Both the position numbers and the translations under genes were made by a program. Below the pieces are notes generated by a model that saw only the letters and a program-made list of their open reading frames with translations, had not been told where the DNA came from and ran no database searches. Positions 1 through 12,990 of a DNA stretch of 64,000 nucleotides are shown here, in pieces. This stretch comes from Hemibagrus wyckioides (taxonomy: Eukaryota > Chordata > Actinopteri > Siluriformes > Bagridae). Position 1 is the first letter of the stretch. Every line of letters begins with the position of its first letter. The stretch is from contig NC_080711.1 in assembly GCF_019097595.1 (NCBI RefSeq), forward strand, positions 10,606,428 through 10,670,427, in the 5' to 3' direction.

Positions 1-1282
1 TGGTGATCTTTTATGATCATATCATCATATCAGTTATGCCTTTTACAGCTGCCTTTTACAACTATCTGTGTGTAATACAAGATTAACATGTTTAGTGGAA
101 GGAAAAAAATTTTGCTTTATCAGTTTACAAATCAGTCAAAGTTTGTCTTGGGTGTGTGCTTACATTGGTAACCTTAGGAGGTATGCATGTTTTGTAGGAA
201 TTTAGACCTCATGAATCCATTGAATGTTTTTAGCCAAGAGACAAGTGCACTAGTCAAGGCAAGTTGTGATAAAAGTATGAACCATATATTCAGCATCTTT
301 TGTGTTCAGTAAGTGTCAGAGGCAAGCTACAGTATAATGTGAAGAAAATCATTTAATGCCTTAATGTAAAATTCAAATTGAGAAAGATGCTCAAGTTCTG
401 CATTAGAGAATAATGAGCCCATTATTCCACAAACAATCTTCATGCCATTTAGCTGAGGTTGTGATCTTGTTTTACTCTCAGACAACACTACATGGGACTG
501 ATAAAAAACATCACTTTTAGTGGTGTGTCATTTTGGGAAATGTGGCCATCTTTGGTTTAATATAATCTTTAAATGTAATGTTGTAATGACAGTATGAATG
601 TGATTGATTCTGTGCTGTTTAAAAACATTTTGTACCAAGCAAATTAGATCTGAATGGTGATTTTCCAAAGCTGCTAATGGTATTGATAGAGTTCAAAAAT
701 GTAAATCCTTGAAACGCCTACGTTTAAAATATAATATCATTGATAAAGCCTAAATGTAGCATTAAAATAAAGCATGGTGGCAATAAAATGTCAAGTGTTA
801 GAAAGCACTTAGCAAGTGTATTATCTATATGTCAGATCAGATTTTTATCAGATATAAGTTATGATATGATTTTGTCTTTACATTGCTTTATTACATTAGT
901 CTATATTGTTTCTAGATAAACTTTACCCTGTACAAGGTGCACTGCAGTGCTTTCCCTAGTAATATATCCTTTAGCTGTACAATTTAATACCTGCAACCAA
1001 CAGCTACAGTGCATGACTAAACAATGTGCAATATTTTATAATTTTATAATTTTATATTTTATAATTTTTATATTTTATAATTTTATATCTTATATGTTAC
1101 TTTTTTTTACTATTTGTTTTGCTATTAGTTTATTACTATTTGTATTGTGCAATATTTTTTTATTTATCTATTTTCTTTTATAATTTTACATAATTTCTTT
1201 TCTTTCTTTCTTTTTTTTTTTTTTTTTTACATAATTTCTATTTGTCTTTCTAAATTTCTTTTTTTCTTTCTATCTTTAGGTT

Positions 1283-1367
1283 AAAAGCCTGCATGTTAAC
1301 TGTCTGTTGAACTGCTGTGTCAATTGAATTTCCCCACTGTGGGATCTTATCTTATCTTATCTTATCT

Positions 1368-1396
<29 letters not shown>
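1283..1396 (+). mobile_element. LINE 3' tail ending in a (TTATC)n array
   Basis: The words AATTTCCCCACTGTGGGAT followed by about ten TTATC units resemble the 3' end of teleost L2/CR1-like non-LTR retrotransposons, which finish in short tandem repeats. Only the extreme 3' end is present and nothing is coding. The clade assignment rests on memory of such tails; the pentamer array is directly visible. Confidence 0.5.
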
Positions 1397-1399
<3 letters not shown>

Positions 1400-1612
1400 C
1401 TCTGCTTAGTAACGATTGGTTTTTACCTTATGTGTTGTAATAACCAGAATTCTTTTGTTGTTGTTGTTGTTTAACAGACTCCAAATATTCTAGAAATATC
1501 ACTTTGATGATAATGGTGGTAAAGATGATAGTCATAATTGTGATAATAACATGTTAATAGTAAAGATTTTGGAGTGCATGAGTTAGGTATAACAATTTAT
1601 CACTTTTAGTGT

Positions 1613-1661
<49 letters not shown>
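1613..1661. repeat. (GAT)n trinucleotide microsatellite
   Basis: About 16 perfect GAT units. The flanks to about 2.0 kb are enriched in imperfect GAT/GATAAT words, suggesting an older, larger array. Confidence 0.9.
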
Positions 1662-1662
<1 letters not shown>

Positions 1663-2106
1663 GTGATGGTGGTGGCTTTAACAGTCTAGGTGAGGTTGAG
1701 TTTCAAGTGAGCAATGATAATGATGCTAATGGAGAAGGCCATGATGATGACCTCCCAATAGACTACAGTAACTATAACTATTAGTAGTGTACTACTGATG
1801 TAGGGGATGACACTGATGCTGATGTGGATGAGAATGATTTAATAAAGGTTAATACTGTTAATAAAACTTATGCTGCTAATGTTCTCTCTAGAAACTACAC
1901 TACAATGTCACTATGTTATGGTCAGTGCAGTAGGCCTAGTGAGGATGTTGTGATGATGAGTGTGTGGGTGAGGTCAAGGCAGATGATGTATGATAATTGT
2001 GGCATCTACGTTATAAGCTTTCTTTTTTTTCGTGATATGAATGGTGTGTTATAAGGGAAGATATACACTAGAAGAATAGACAAAAAGTCAATATTGCAAA
2101 AGAATA

Positions 2107-2112
2107 TTTATT
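2107..2112 (-). terminator. polyadenylation signal of parvalbumin gene 1
   Basis: TTTATT on the plus strand is AATAAA on the minus strand, about 245 bp past the stop codon. It is the best candidate 3' end for the first parvalbumin gene. Confidence 0.6.
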
Positions 2113-2353
2113 CTTTTCTTATCGTCCGTTCCCGTAAAAGTGCATCAGATTTTACAGTAAGCAAAATTCATATTTAAGACAGGATACACAGCCGCGCTAC
2201 ATTCACAATCATCATTTTGGACAGTGTGCTGCATGGGAGGAAACTTCTCATAAGCATCGGTATAAAAATTGTTTATAGTCAGATGAACATGGGAGGTCTC
2301 GGGCAAACTTGTTCCTTCAGAGCGAGAAGTAGTGTTTGTTGGTCAGAAGCATT

Positions 2354-2942
2354 TTATGCCTTAACCAGGCTAGCAAACTCTGCAAAAAGGAGAAAAGCAG
2401 TAGGTGATTAATGATGCATTCAATTACTAAAATCATCATGATGTCTGTAAATATAAAATAAGAAGTATTTACCATCAGCTCCAATCTTGCCGTCACCGTC
2501 GGTGTCTCCAGCCTTGAGGAAAGTCTTGGTCTCGGCGTCGGTGAGTGCCCTTGCGTCTGCTTTGAAGTTCTGCAGGAACAGTCTGCAGGGAGAGTATTAT
2601 AATGTTTTATTACTAGTGTTACTTTGCATTATTGCAGCTAAAATAGATCTTTCTTTCAGTACATTACTGCAAACTAAAGAACTCATTTCTCTTTACTTCA
2701 GTTCATCCTCCTCAATGAAGCCACTCTTGTCCTGATCGATGATGGAGAAAGCCTTCTTGACATCATCGGCAGACTTGCCAGTCAGACCGACCTTGGCAAA
2801 GAAGGACTTGTGGTCGAATGACCCGTCGGCTGTGTAGAACAAACAAACAAACAAACAACTTGTTATTACAATGCTTTATTGTTATTTGTAGAGGCCAAGG
2901 ACCATCTTATTGCAGCTGGAATATTTCTAACGAAAATATAAC

Positions 2943-3015
<73 letters not shown>

Positions 3016-3117
3016 TAGCAGAATATGATTAAGCTACATATACAAGTAGTCTATACCTTTGCATGCATCCAGGGCTGCAGTGATGTCAGCATCGTTGAGG
3101 ACACCAGCGAATGCCAT
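2354..3117 (-). CDS. pvalb: beta-parvalbumin, gene 1 of a tandem triplet
   Basis: Small cytosolic EF-hand calcium buffer that speeds relaxation of fast muscle; fish beta-parvalbumins are also major food allergens. Coding exons run 3117-3057, 2829-2697, 2582-2473 and 2379-2354 (61+133+110+26 nt), giving 109 residues, the family norm. All junctions are GT-AG and phases match the family. It opens [15 protein letters not shown] and keeps the beta-type cysteine in the first helix. The CD loop is [12 protein letters not shown] and the EF loop [12 protein letters not shown], so all calcium ligands are present; the end is EFASLVKA. A non-coding exon 1 lies at about 3772-3717 (donor GTGAGT), 3' of a TATA box. 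Exons 3 and 4 closely resemble gene 2, so the pair is a tandem duplication. Which numbered fish paralogue it is cannot be settled here. Confidence 0.96.
2942..3012. repeat. (AAT)n microsatellite in parvalbumin gene 1 intron
   Basis: About 23 ATA/AAT units lying between coding exons 1 and 2 of parvalbumin gene 1, close to the donor of the 61-nt exon. Likely length-polymorphic. Confidence 0.9.
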
Positions 3118-3630
3118 CTTTAGCTAAATGAAGGGGAAAAAATATTAACATTATCATCATGATGACATCATACAAACATGCTAATTAATATGCATATGAT
3201 ATTGTCCTGAGTCTGGCCATGATTGCATCCTCTTAACCCAAAGCTATACATATACAATTTGGAGTCATTGGTTGCACCATCCAGTTTACTTTTCTGTTTT
3301 TATTAATTTGCTATCAGTTAAGTTATTTTCTGTCACAAGCTCAGTGAAGCGATCAAGTCTACTCAAGACAGCACAAAGCAACAGGTGGAAAGCTAATGCA
3401 TGTCACATCCAGGTCACATGGTCATCATTAGGATGCTAGATCCCATCCAGTAGGCTATGTCCAACAGGATATGGGACGATGTGGTCCGAACCACGAGGTA
3501 GAGAAATTCTCTTTCATGTCCGTGGTAAGTCCAGTGGAAAGGGTTTAGAAGCAGTGCATTAAAAAATAGATGATCAGATAGGCTTTGATAAGGGCATATT
3601 GAAAATGCAATTGCAGGTCCAGTCTTAGGC

Positions 3631-3686
3631 TTTCTTTCTCTCTCTCCCTCTCTTTCTTTCTTTCTTTCTTTCTCTTTCTCTCTCTT
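3631..3686. repeat. polypyrimidine (TC/TTTC)n tract in 5' intron of parvalbumin gene 1
   Basis: Imperfect CT and TTTC units within the intron that separates the non-coding exon 1 from the ATG exon. On the gene strand it reads as a purine (GA/GAAA) tract just after the exon 1 donor. Confidence 0.8.
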
Positions 3687-3797
3687 CCTGTTGTCCCTCG
3701 GTGCATGCAAACTCACCTCTTTTGTCTTTTGGTGGTGAGCTGTAGATTCTCAAAGACTGGAGCAAACTGCAGTGAACTCCGGCCCGTTGCTCTCAAC

Positions 3798-3907
3798 CTT
3801 ATATACTGTCACACAGTCCAAATATGAGGCCTAATGTAACGGACACCCAATAGAAGAAGGGTGGTGCGCTTGAAACGCTTCCAGCAGACAGACTGCACTA
3901 TATTTAT
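3798..3907 (-). promoter_or_regulatory. muscle-type promoter of parvalbumin gene 1
   Basis: On the minus strand a TATATAAG box lies at 3805-3798, about 80 bp before the exon 1 donor, placing transcription start near 3772. Thirteen bp upstream is a near-CArG element (plus-strand CCAAATATGA, one mismatch, 3818-3827), and about 93 bp upstream a near-MEF2 site (ATAAATATAG, one mismatch, 3907-3898). Such sites fit fast-muscle expression; binding is inferred. Confidence 0.65.
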
Positions 3908-3909
3908 CT

Positions 3910-4916
3910 TGATCAAGGAAGACGCTTAAATGGTGAGTTTGAAAAAAGAGGTCCGTAATGTCCTGCAATGCTAATAATATACGCTGCTGAGCCGCATGAA
4001 ACAGCCCTGGTGTGAAGTGCATGTATGGATAACAGTGTGATCACATAGGGCTCAGCTCATTTCTCCTCTCACTAGTGCCTTCAAGTTATCTTCAAGACTG
4101 TGTTAAGGTATGCAATGCAGCTTTATGTTAGCACGGATAACACTGATAGTTTTGGGGTTTTTTTTGTTAGTCAGTTTTGTTTCCCCCCAAATTTTAGCAG
4201 GCCATATTTTGGAAGAATAGTTTTTATTTGTTTGTTTTTTGTTGAATATATTCTAATTGTTTTTCCTTATTATTTATTGACTAATGATTTAAGTAGTATA
4301 TGTGATAATATTCTGTATCACTTTGTACTAATATTAGCATATCCAGTTATATAACTGTAACATGTGACTACTGTCAAATCAGACTGACTTGCGCCTTAAT
4401 AAAATTTATGGATCCTTCAAGTGTTCTTCCCATTTCCCATTCTCATAATGTATTACCATTTTTCTCTATTTGTCTTTCTTAGAAAAATTCAAAGTATCCT
4501 TTAAAATATTCATTTTTTCCCCCCAGTAAGTTCATTCAGGAAGATGGGAAAGCCCTTAAAATGAGTAGAATCTGAGAAACTAATTTAGACTAGAAGTCTT
4601 GATATTTTACGCAGCAGAGGGCAGCACTATTCCACCTGACCAATATGGCAAGCTAGCCATATAAACATTGCAGGTAACTAGATAGTGCTGCTGTGTGCAT
4701 ATGAAAAACTATCCTTTGTAAATCCCTTGCAGTGCATCCCCCCTCAAAAAAATCTTTTCTGGGCCTTCCCTTGGCTGTCACTAGTCTGATAGTAAGTACC
4801 ATGCCTGGCTTTTTTTTCTTTAAGAGCACCACTTCCCTGAAAGCTTTTTCAGAAGTGCATGAAGAAGTCTCGCATTTGAAAAGAAGCAGGGAGAAAAAGA
4901 AGTTACACCAATTACA
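3910..4916. other. intergenic spacer between parvalbumin genes 1 and 2
   Basis: About 1 kb of AT-rich sequence between the gene 1 promoter and the gene 2 poly(A) signal. I see no coding exon, RNA gene or clear repeat, only T-rich tracts near 4.15-4.27 kb. Confidence 0.5.
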
Positions 4917-4922
4917 TTTATT
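4917..4922 (-). terminator. polyadenylation signal of parvalbumin gene 2
   Basis: AATAAA on the minus strand about 210 bp after the TAA stop, a spacing similar to the signal of gene 1. Confidence 0.6.
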
Positions 4923-5130
4923 CCTTGTTTTTCACTCTTCCCCAGAAGTGCATGAGACATTTGCACAAGCCAACATGTCCAGATAATGTTAACAATACAC
5001 TTTAAGGACAATTTCAAGTAGAAGTCAGTTCATAAATAAGATATAAAAAATATGATCTTAATAAGGTCAGATGAGCAGTAGCATGAGATCTGGTTCCGTG
5101 AACAGAGAAGGGTCTTGGTCAGATGGAAAT

Positions 5131-5966
<836 letters not shown>

Positions 5967-6821
5967 TTTTACTGATCAAGCTGCACAAAAAAAGACAGGA
6001 AGTTATTGGGACGTCTTGCATCAGCTGAGGATGAATGAAATGCCAGATGTGATGACTAACAAATTTGATATCTTACTCTGCTTATTTTTACTGTCCAACC
6101 AATCGAATGCCCTCTCTTGTCTTTGCATGCACAGAGAGATTCATTTCTAATGAAGTCATATTTCTTAAGGTATAAAATATATCTTATAAACTGAGTTGTA
6201 TTTTTAAAAGATCAACAGCTGCACTGCGGTCGTATTTAAGAAGGCATAAAACCAGATCTCTTATTTAGTTCGTAATTACAGCTGGATCTTATGCATGCAG
6301 CTTAGTCTGTATAAGAGTGACATTCACTTGATATGAGCCTCTAATAAACCATGGCCTCAGTGTTATAAGGGTCTATCTGGTGGAAGAATAAATTTGAGAT
6401 AGAACCTTATAATGCTAAGGTCACAAAATAACAACGATATATAAAATAGCATGCGCATGGGCCTTGAAGGTTTTCCTTGGTGGTGGTTTCCTTCGTGAGC
6501 CCATCACAGATGCTTCCACAGATGCCTCATGTGCAAGAAAAGTCCATCTTTTTCTGACAGGCCAGCACTAATGTAGAAACTCCTCAATCACTAGAACGTG
6601 TTCCCCCAAAAAGCTGTCCATTGCCATTTTTTAACAGCCATCTGTAAACCATCAAAAATCTTAAACCCTCTGTATCCCGAAGACTCTTTGAATGCTGCCT
6701 TGATTTTCTCGTCCATAAGTAAAAGTGGCAGAGCTCTCATCTCACTCACCTTGTGCTTGTCTAAGGCGAGTGAAAAAGCAGAGGAAGTCGAGGTGTGTCC
6801 CTACGCTCTCTTCCAGGCCTG

Positions 6822-6936
6822 CTTATATACTCTCAAGCCTCACCATTTACAGGGCTTCAGTAATGGATACTGCCTATAGACCTTGCGAATAGTTTTGAAA
6901 AAATGTGTCTACTAGTCAAAGTTGGACTATTTTTAA
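6822..6936 (-). promoter_or_regulatory. muscle-type promoter of parvalbumin gene 2
   Basis: A TATATAAG box at 6829-6822 is followed about 75 bp downstream by the exon 1 donor (GTGAGTGAG, from 6749). A perfect MEF2 consensus (TTAAAAATAG on the minus strand, 6936-6927) lies about 98 bp upstream of the TATA box. The plan and spacing parallel gene 1. Confidence 0.65.
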
Positions 6937-6939
6937 CGC

Positions 6940-7990
6940 TCTCAGGCAATGATGTGAACCATGTGTAGGCCTCCTCCTATAACATACAGCAAGCTGTTAA
7001 CACTTACATGCTTGCAACACACAGCGTAGACTATCATTATCAACATGTCAAAGTTTAATTCAATTTTCATTTCTTAAAACCTAATCAGAGACATGAAACC
7101 TCTGCTACATTCATAAAAACAAATGTTTGTCAATGTGATTGTGCCATTTGTGTAAATTGATGACATTTCTGCCAAACACTGGTCTTTGTAACATAGTATA
7201 ATTAAAGGTCCACAATAAATCAGTTAAATAATGACCAATAAATAAATAAATAAATAAATCCATTACAAAATATCTATTAATTATTGACAAAAGCCCAAAA
7301 TGTGGTATGCAATGCAGGCCTCATAATAGGTAACACAAAATAATAATAAGTCGCTCCAAAATCAAGCCATTTGTAATGAATAAATTAATAAACTGTTATT
7401 TGTGTAGTGTTTTAACTGTAGATGTAAGTTGAGTTAGAGTTCAGTCACTTAGATTGAAGTAATCTATGTATGCAAATGTATTCAAATGTTTTGAAAATAT
7501 AAATGAAATAGAAATAAATAAAATCAATTAAATATTCTATATATGCAAAAAACTAGAACATAGGAACTATGTTAACTAGGAAGTAGAACATATTGCACAT
7601 GGTATAGTATTGCACATGGTATTATATTAACATACATTGTAATTATTGTGAAATTCTGATACTGTCAGTGTTCATTTTGTCAGCTCTGCTATAGAGTTAT
7701 AGGTATAATTACAGTCATAGTAATAAATGTGCAAGTGTCCAGGTTATCTTAATAATGTGAATGTCTGGAAATGTCTCTAATGTCAACTCTTGTCAGCTGT
7801 TTAGATTAGATGTGGCCTTGTCAAGAGAAGAGTAACACAATGAGAACGGCAGAACGGTCATCATACTAGACAGTGCTTTTAATGTTGTCTTTGAATTGAT
7901 TATAAATGACCTGAACACCAGAAAAAAAACATGTCTTCATTGGTGTGTCAAGAAAAGAAATGAAAGGCAAGACACAAAATGTGAAGTACT
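6940..7990. other. intergenic spacer between parvalbumin genes 2 and 3
   Basis: AT-rich, with short AAAT runs near 7.24 kb and 7.5 kb. No exon, RNA gene or recognisable transposon end was found. Confidence 0.5.
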
Positions 7991-7994
7991 AAAC

Positions 7995-8000
7995 TTTATT
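7995..8000 (-). terminator. polyadenylation signal of parvalbumin gene 3
   Basis: AATAAA on the minus strand about 130 bp after the TGA stop of the third parvalbumin gene. Confidence 0.6.
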
Positions 8001-8128
8001 TTCACATTTCATTGGGTCAATCAATCAATAAAGACAATATTTTAAAATTCAATCTGATGGTAACAACTGAACATTTTCATAAGTAAGAATATGTATATAG
8101 AAATATCCTAGGGAGATATATTAGAGTT

Positions 8129-9780
<1,652 letters not shown>

Positions 9781-10796
9781 GCTTGCTTCCTCCTGAAAGA
9801 GGGTGAAATTACAAGTTGAGGAGTAAGCATATATACAGTGTGTTTTCACATATAATTACACATCATATGACCAGCAAGTCAAATGAATATAGATACATTT
9901 TTCCCATTTTAATTTTGTGCATTTACTTTGGATGATAATACATCAGACACTACAAACATTATCATCAATGTAAAATTGTCTAAAATTAGCCATTGCACAA
10001 TGAACTAATATTAACATTCACACATTTTAGTTAATACTAAACTCTAAGAAACTGGTAAGCACTAACCTTCAAATGCTGGATGAGTGCGTTGTTTGAAAGC
10101 AGCCGTCCTCCTTGTTACCCACTGCGACACTGTGAATGCTGAGGTTCAACACACCTGAAGATGTGTGTTCTCAACCCCAAAGGAGACCTTCTTGAAGAAA
10201 ACACCTCCCTTCTCATTAGCGAATGATTTCTAAACAAGTATTGTTGTTATTGGCTAGTTGTTTTACCATTATGTTTAATAATACACTATTATTGTCATGT
10301 TTAATGACATATTGCACAGGCTAGAAAGAGAATTAAATAAACTGTTTGTACAAGCAAATAAATGAAATTCAAATACACCGGATCTACAATGCCACATGAC
10401 CCATAAATCATCTGAAATGCATTCAGTTAATAAAAAATTAGAAGTATTTGAGTGTATAATGTCATACACATTGACTTCTGCTCTGTTATATAAATGATAC
10501 TGCATAATTACCTTACTATATATAAAATGTATTATAAATTTTGTTGAATATCCAGCATTACACTTTAAAAGGGCTTGGGAAAGTTGATGCTGCATAACCT
10601 GTATGCAGAAGCCCTAGAATTGTGAGCATAAGTCAGCATGGTCCAATGCCTGTGTGAATTTGAAGGATTTGACAAATGCTAATATCAACAAGTCTGAGTA
10701 CATAAACCTATTTGATGAAAGGTTATTGTAAATACGGTCATAAGATGTTGAGCAGACATGAGAAGACCGAAGACACACATTGTAGGCTGATTGGCC

Positions 10797-10945
10797 TACT
10801 GTGTGTGAATGGTTGTGTTTGAGTTTGTGCCCTGTAGTCGGTTGGCTCCCTGTCCAGTTTGTCCCTCTCTTAGCTCCCTGAGTTTTCTGGGATAGACTCC
10901 AGGCTCCCTGTGATCCTGGTACAAAAAAATGGATGGATGGACACT
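10797..10945 (+). mobile_element. non-LTR retroelement 3' fragment with ATGG tail
   Basis: Contains GGGATAGACTCCAGGCTCCC and ends in ATGGATGGATGG, the usual 3' end of a very common teleost retroelement tail. Only about 150 bp survive and nothing is coding. Family assignment is from memory of such tails. Confidence 0.6.
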
Positions 10946-12269
10946 AATACATATGAACAAAAAAGTATGCATCTTTAAGTATAAACAAAGATATGTTAAA
11001 ATGAATGGATAGGGAATAATATTCAGACAGCACAAACCAACAAGAAATTAACTTTTTGCAGCATTGTGGCTTATTCCACTTGGCATATCTTCAAAAGGTT
11101 ACAACAGTCTAGCTGAATGACTTGCAATCCTCAATAATTGAGGCCCATTGAGTGCAAAAGTTTGGATACCTTTAAAACAATTTAAAGAAGACACAGAAAT
11201 ATAATGTATTCAGCATGGTTGTTTCTAGTATCACAGTAACAGTGGTCAAATGATGTGAGATATAATAATGAAAAGTCAAACTGGTTATGTAATATAAACA
11301 TTCTCTAATAATATATACGTGACTTGATATAGGGGGTTTTATCCTCTGAATAGCTTCCATATCCTCTTAGTTGTTATATTACATTATATTCTAATATTGA
11401 TTACAGATATTTGCTATACAAATGTATACCATAGCTCTGTTGAATGCCTGATTCTGATAGATAGAATGATGTTGATTAACTTTCACAATTCTGACAAAGG
11501 TCTATATTTCCAGTGATAGGTAAACCAGGAACTAACCTTACTTGTGGACGTGCCACATTGTTAAATGTAACTATTAAATATAAAGCATTACATGTCATTT
11601 ATTAATGAATTAAAAACTGTAATAATTAGCATTAATCATTAGCATTAATCATTAGCATTCGTTTGGGAGCCTTCAGTATCAGTGCTGTAAAACAGTCAGG
11701 CATAAAGATATAAATGCATTTACTGACACGAGAAAGTCTGTAGGGTGGAGTGCTTATTAAATTCAAGAGGGAGAGAAAAAGAAAGACTTGTGAAGGCCTA
11801 ACTTTTTTATTTTATAGCTGCTATAATGTAAGTGATAACAGGAATAAAGTTTTACAGCCATTCCACAACATTAAACACAATTATAAATGCATAAAAGTGT
11901 GATATCTTCTTCGTTAATAAATTAAAAAAATGTGATCTTTGGCAAATTGCTGTGACATAAATAGATTACAACATTTCACAAGGTGCTGTTGTTGGAAATT
12001 AATCATATTTCATGTGGGAACAACCTTCTGTTTTGTGTCAGGCTGAATATAGTTACCCTGTTGTTGATTATTTTCCCATAACAGCACACCCTGTATATTT
12101 TATTCAATTACTACTTTGTTCAGTCAAGCCTGGAGACTTGGAAGGCCAAAGTGTAACATATTTTTCTCTTGATTTTGCCTTGTTGTCTACCCTGCCCTTG
12201 TTTTGAACGTTGTCTACATGCACATACATCTTCCTGTTTTGCATCTAAAAATCCACAAGGTCCTAGGAT

Positions 12270-12440
12270 CCCAACCCTCTTTCCTGCACATTTTGGCGAT
12301 TTCTTTGCTCCCAACACTTCTGATTCATCTAATCGGCTAATTAACAGCTACACCTCAGTTGAAATGGGTGTGACAAAGCAGGGAAATCCCCAAAATATGC
12401 AGGACGTGTGGTTCTCCACCTCAAGGACCAGGGTAGGGCA
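12270..12440. mobile_element. teleost interspersed-repeat fragment, probably a non-autonomous DNA element
   Basis: Words such as TTTCTTTGCTCCCAACAC, CTAATTAACAG and AAATATGCAGGACGTGTGG followed by GGACCAGGG look like a dispersed fish repeat. Classification is uncertain and no terminal repeats could be fixed. Confidence 0.4.
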
Positions 12441-12479
12441 CCTGTGCACGGGGTGTACAAACTTTTGCACTCTCAGTGC

Positions 12480-12990
12480 TTCTGTGATCGTCGAGGCGAA
12501 CCTGTTAGAAGCTGCGCCTCGTCCTCTGATTGGCTGAAACACACGGTTACATGTGACGTAGATAGGGCGAACATGGCGCTGCAAAGCGGAGGTGATGCTG
12601 TACCGTGTCAACTAACCTTACGGTTTTAATTTCCGTCCGCTCTCCGTTTCAATTCTGTGTTGATACAGTGCAGAATATATAATTCTTCGAGTGACATAAT
12701 GAGCCAGTGTGGTGTTTTAAGCAATGAAGGACGACAGCAAGTGAGAAACCGCTGTCTACCGGTAACTAGCGTCAGCTAGGTTAGCACTGCTTAGCTGCAC
12801 TGTTGATGGTCACGCTGCTAACGCTATAGCTAGCTATGCTAAATGTTTTGGTTCTACTACCACCAGCCGAATGTAGACAGGACCGTAGTAGTAGGTAGTT
12901 TCTCACACAAATGACTCTTTTGCATCATTTACTTTGACAATAGTGTGTCCTAGAAGTTTAGAGACTAGTTGAGCTGGTCGAGCTGGGACC
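12480..12990 (+). promoter_or_regulatory. CpG-rich promoter and 5' UTR region of lmtk2
   Basis: GC and CpG content rise sharply from about 12.48 kb in an otherwise AT-rich region and persist into coding exon 1. An inverted CCAAT box (ATTGG, 12529-12533) is present and there is no convincing TATA box, as expected of a CpG-island promoter. An ATG in good context at 12573 opens a short frame ending at 12629, which would be an upstream ORF if transcription starts before it. The start site is not known. Confidence 0.6.

Larger units (their letters stand above)
1..2085. other. gene-poor flank downstream of the first parvalbumin gene
   Basis: I see no supportable gene on either strand. The stretch is AT-rich and holds a LINE tail with a TTATC microsatellite near 1.35 kb, a GAT trinucleotide array near 1.63 kb and T-rich tracts at 1.0-1.27 kb. 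The short open frames here are low-complexity reads of these tracts. It lies beyond the 3' end of the minus-strand parvalbumin gene, so it is probably intergenic. Confidence 0.6.
10068..12480. other. intergenic interval between parvalbumin gene 3 and lmtk2
   Basis: No gene is supported. Contents are a LINE/SINE-type tail at 10.8-10.95 kb, AT-rich unique sequence, and an interspersed-repeat fragment at 12.27-12.44 kb. Imperfect inverted 21-mers at 11152-11172 and 12441-12461 could be transposon ends. Open frames at 12.0-12.6 kb have no recognisable product. Confidence 0.5.

Noticed and set aside
1344..1396. Regular TTATC array as a possible CRISPR-like array
   Set aside because: Perfect 5-bp tandem units without spacers at the end of a LINE tail; a microsatellite in a vertebrate genome.
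12012..12629. Overlapping open frames upstream of lmtk2
   Set aside because: They fall in an interspersed-repeat fragment and CpG-rich promoter sequence, with no recognisable product or splice structure.
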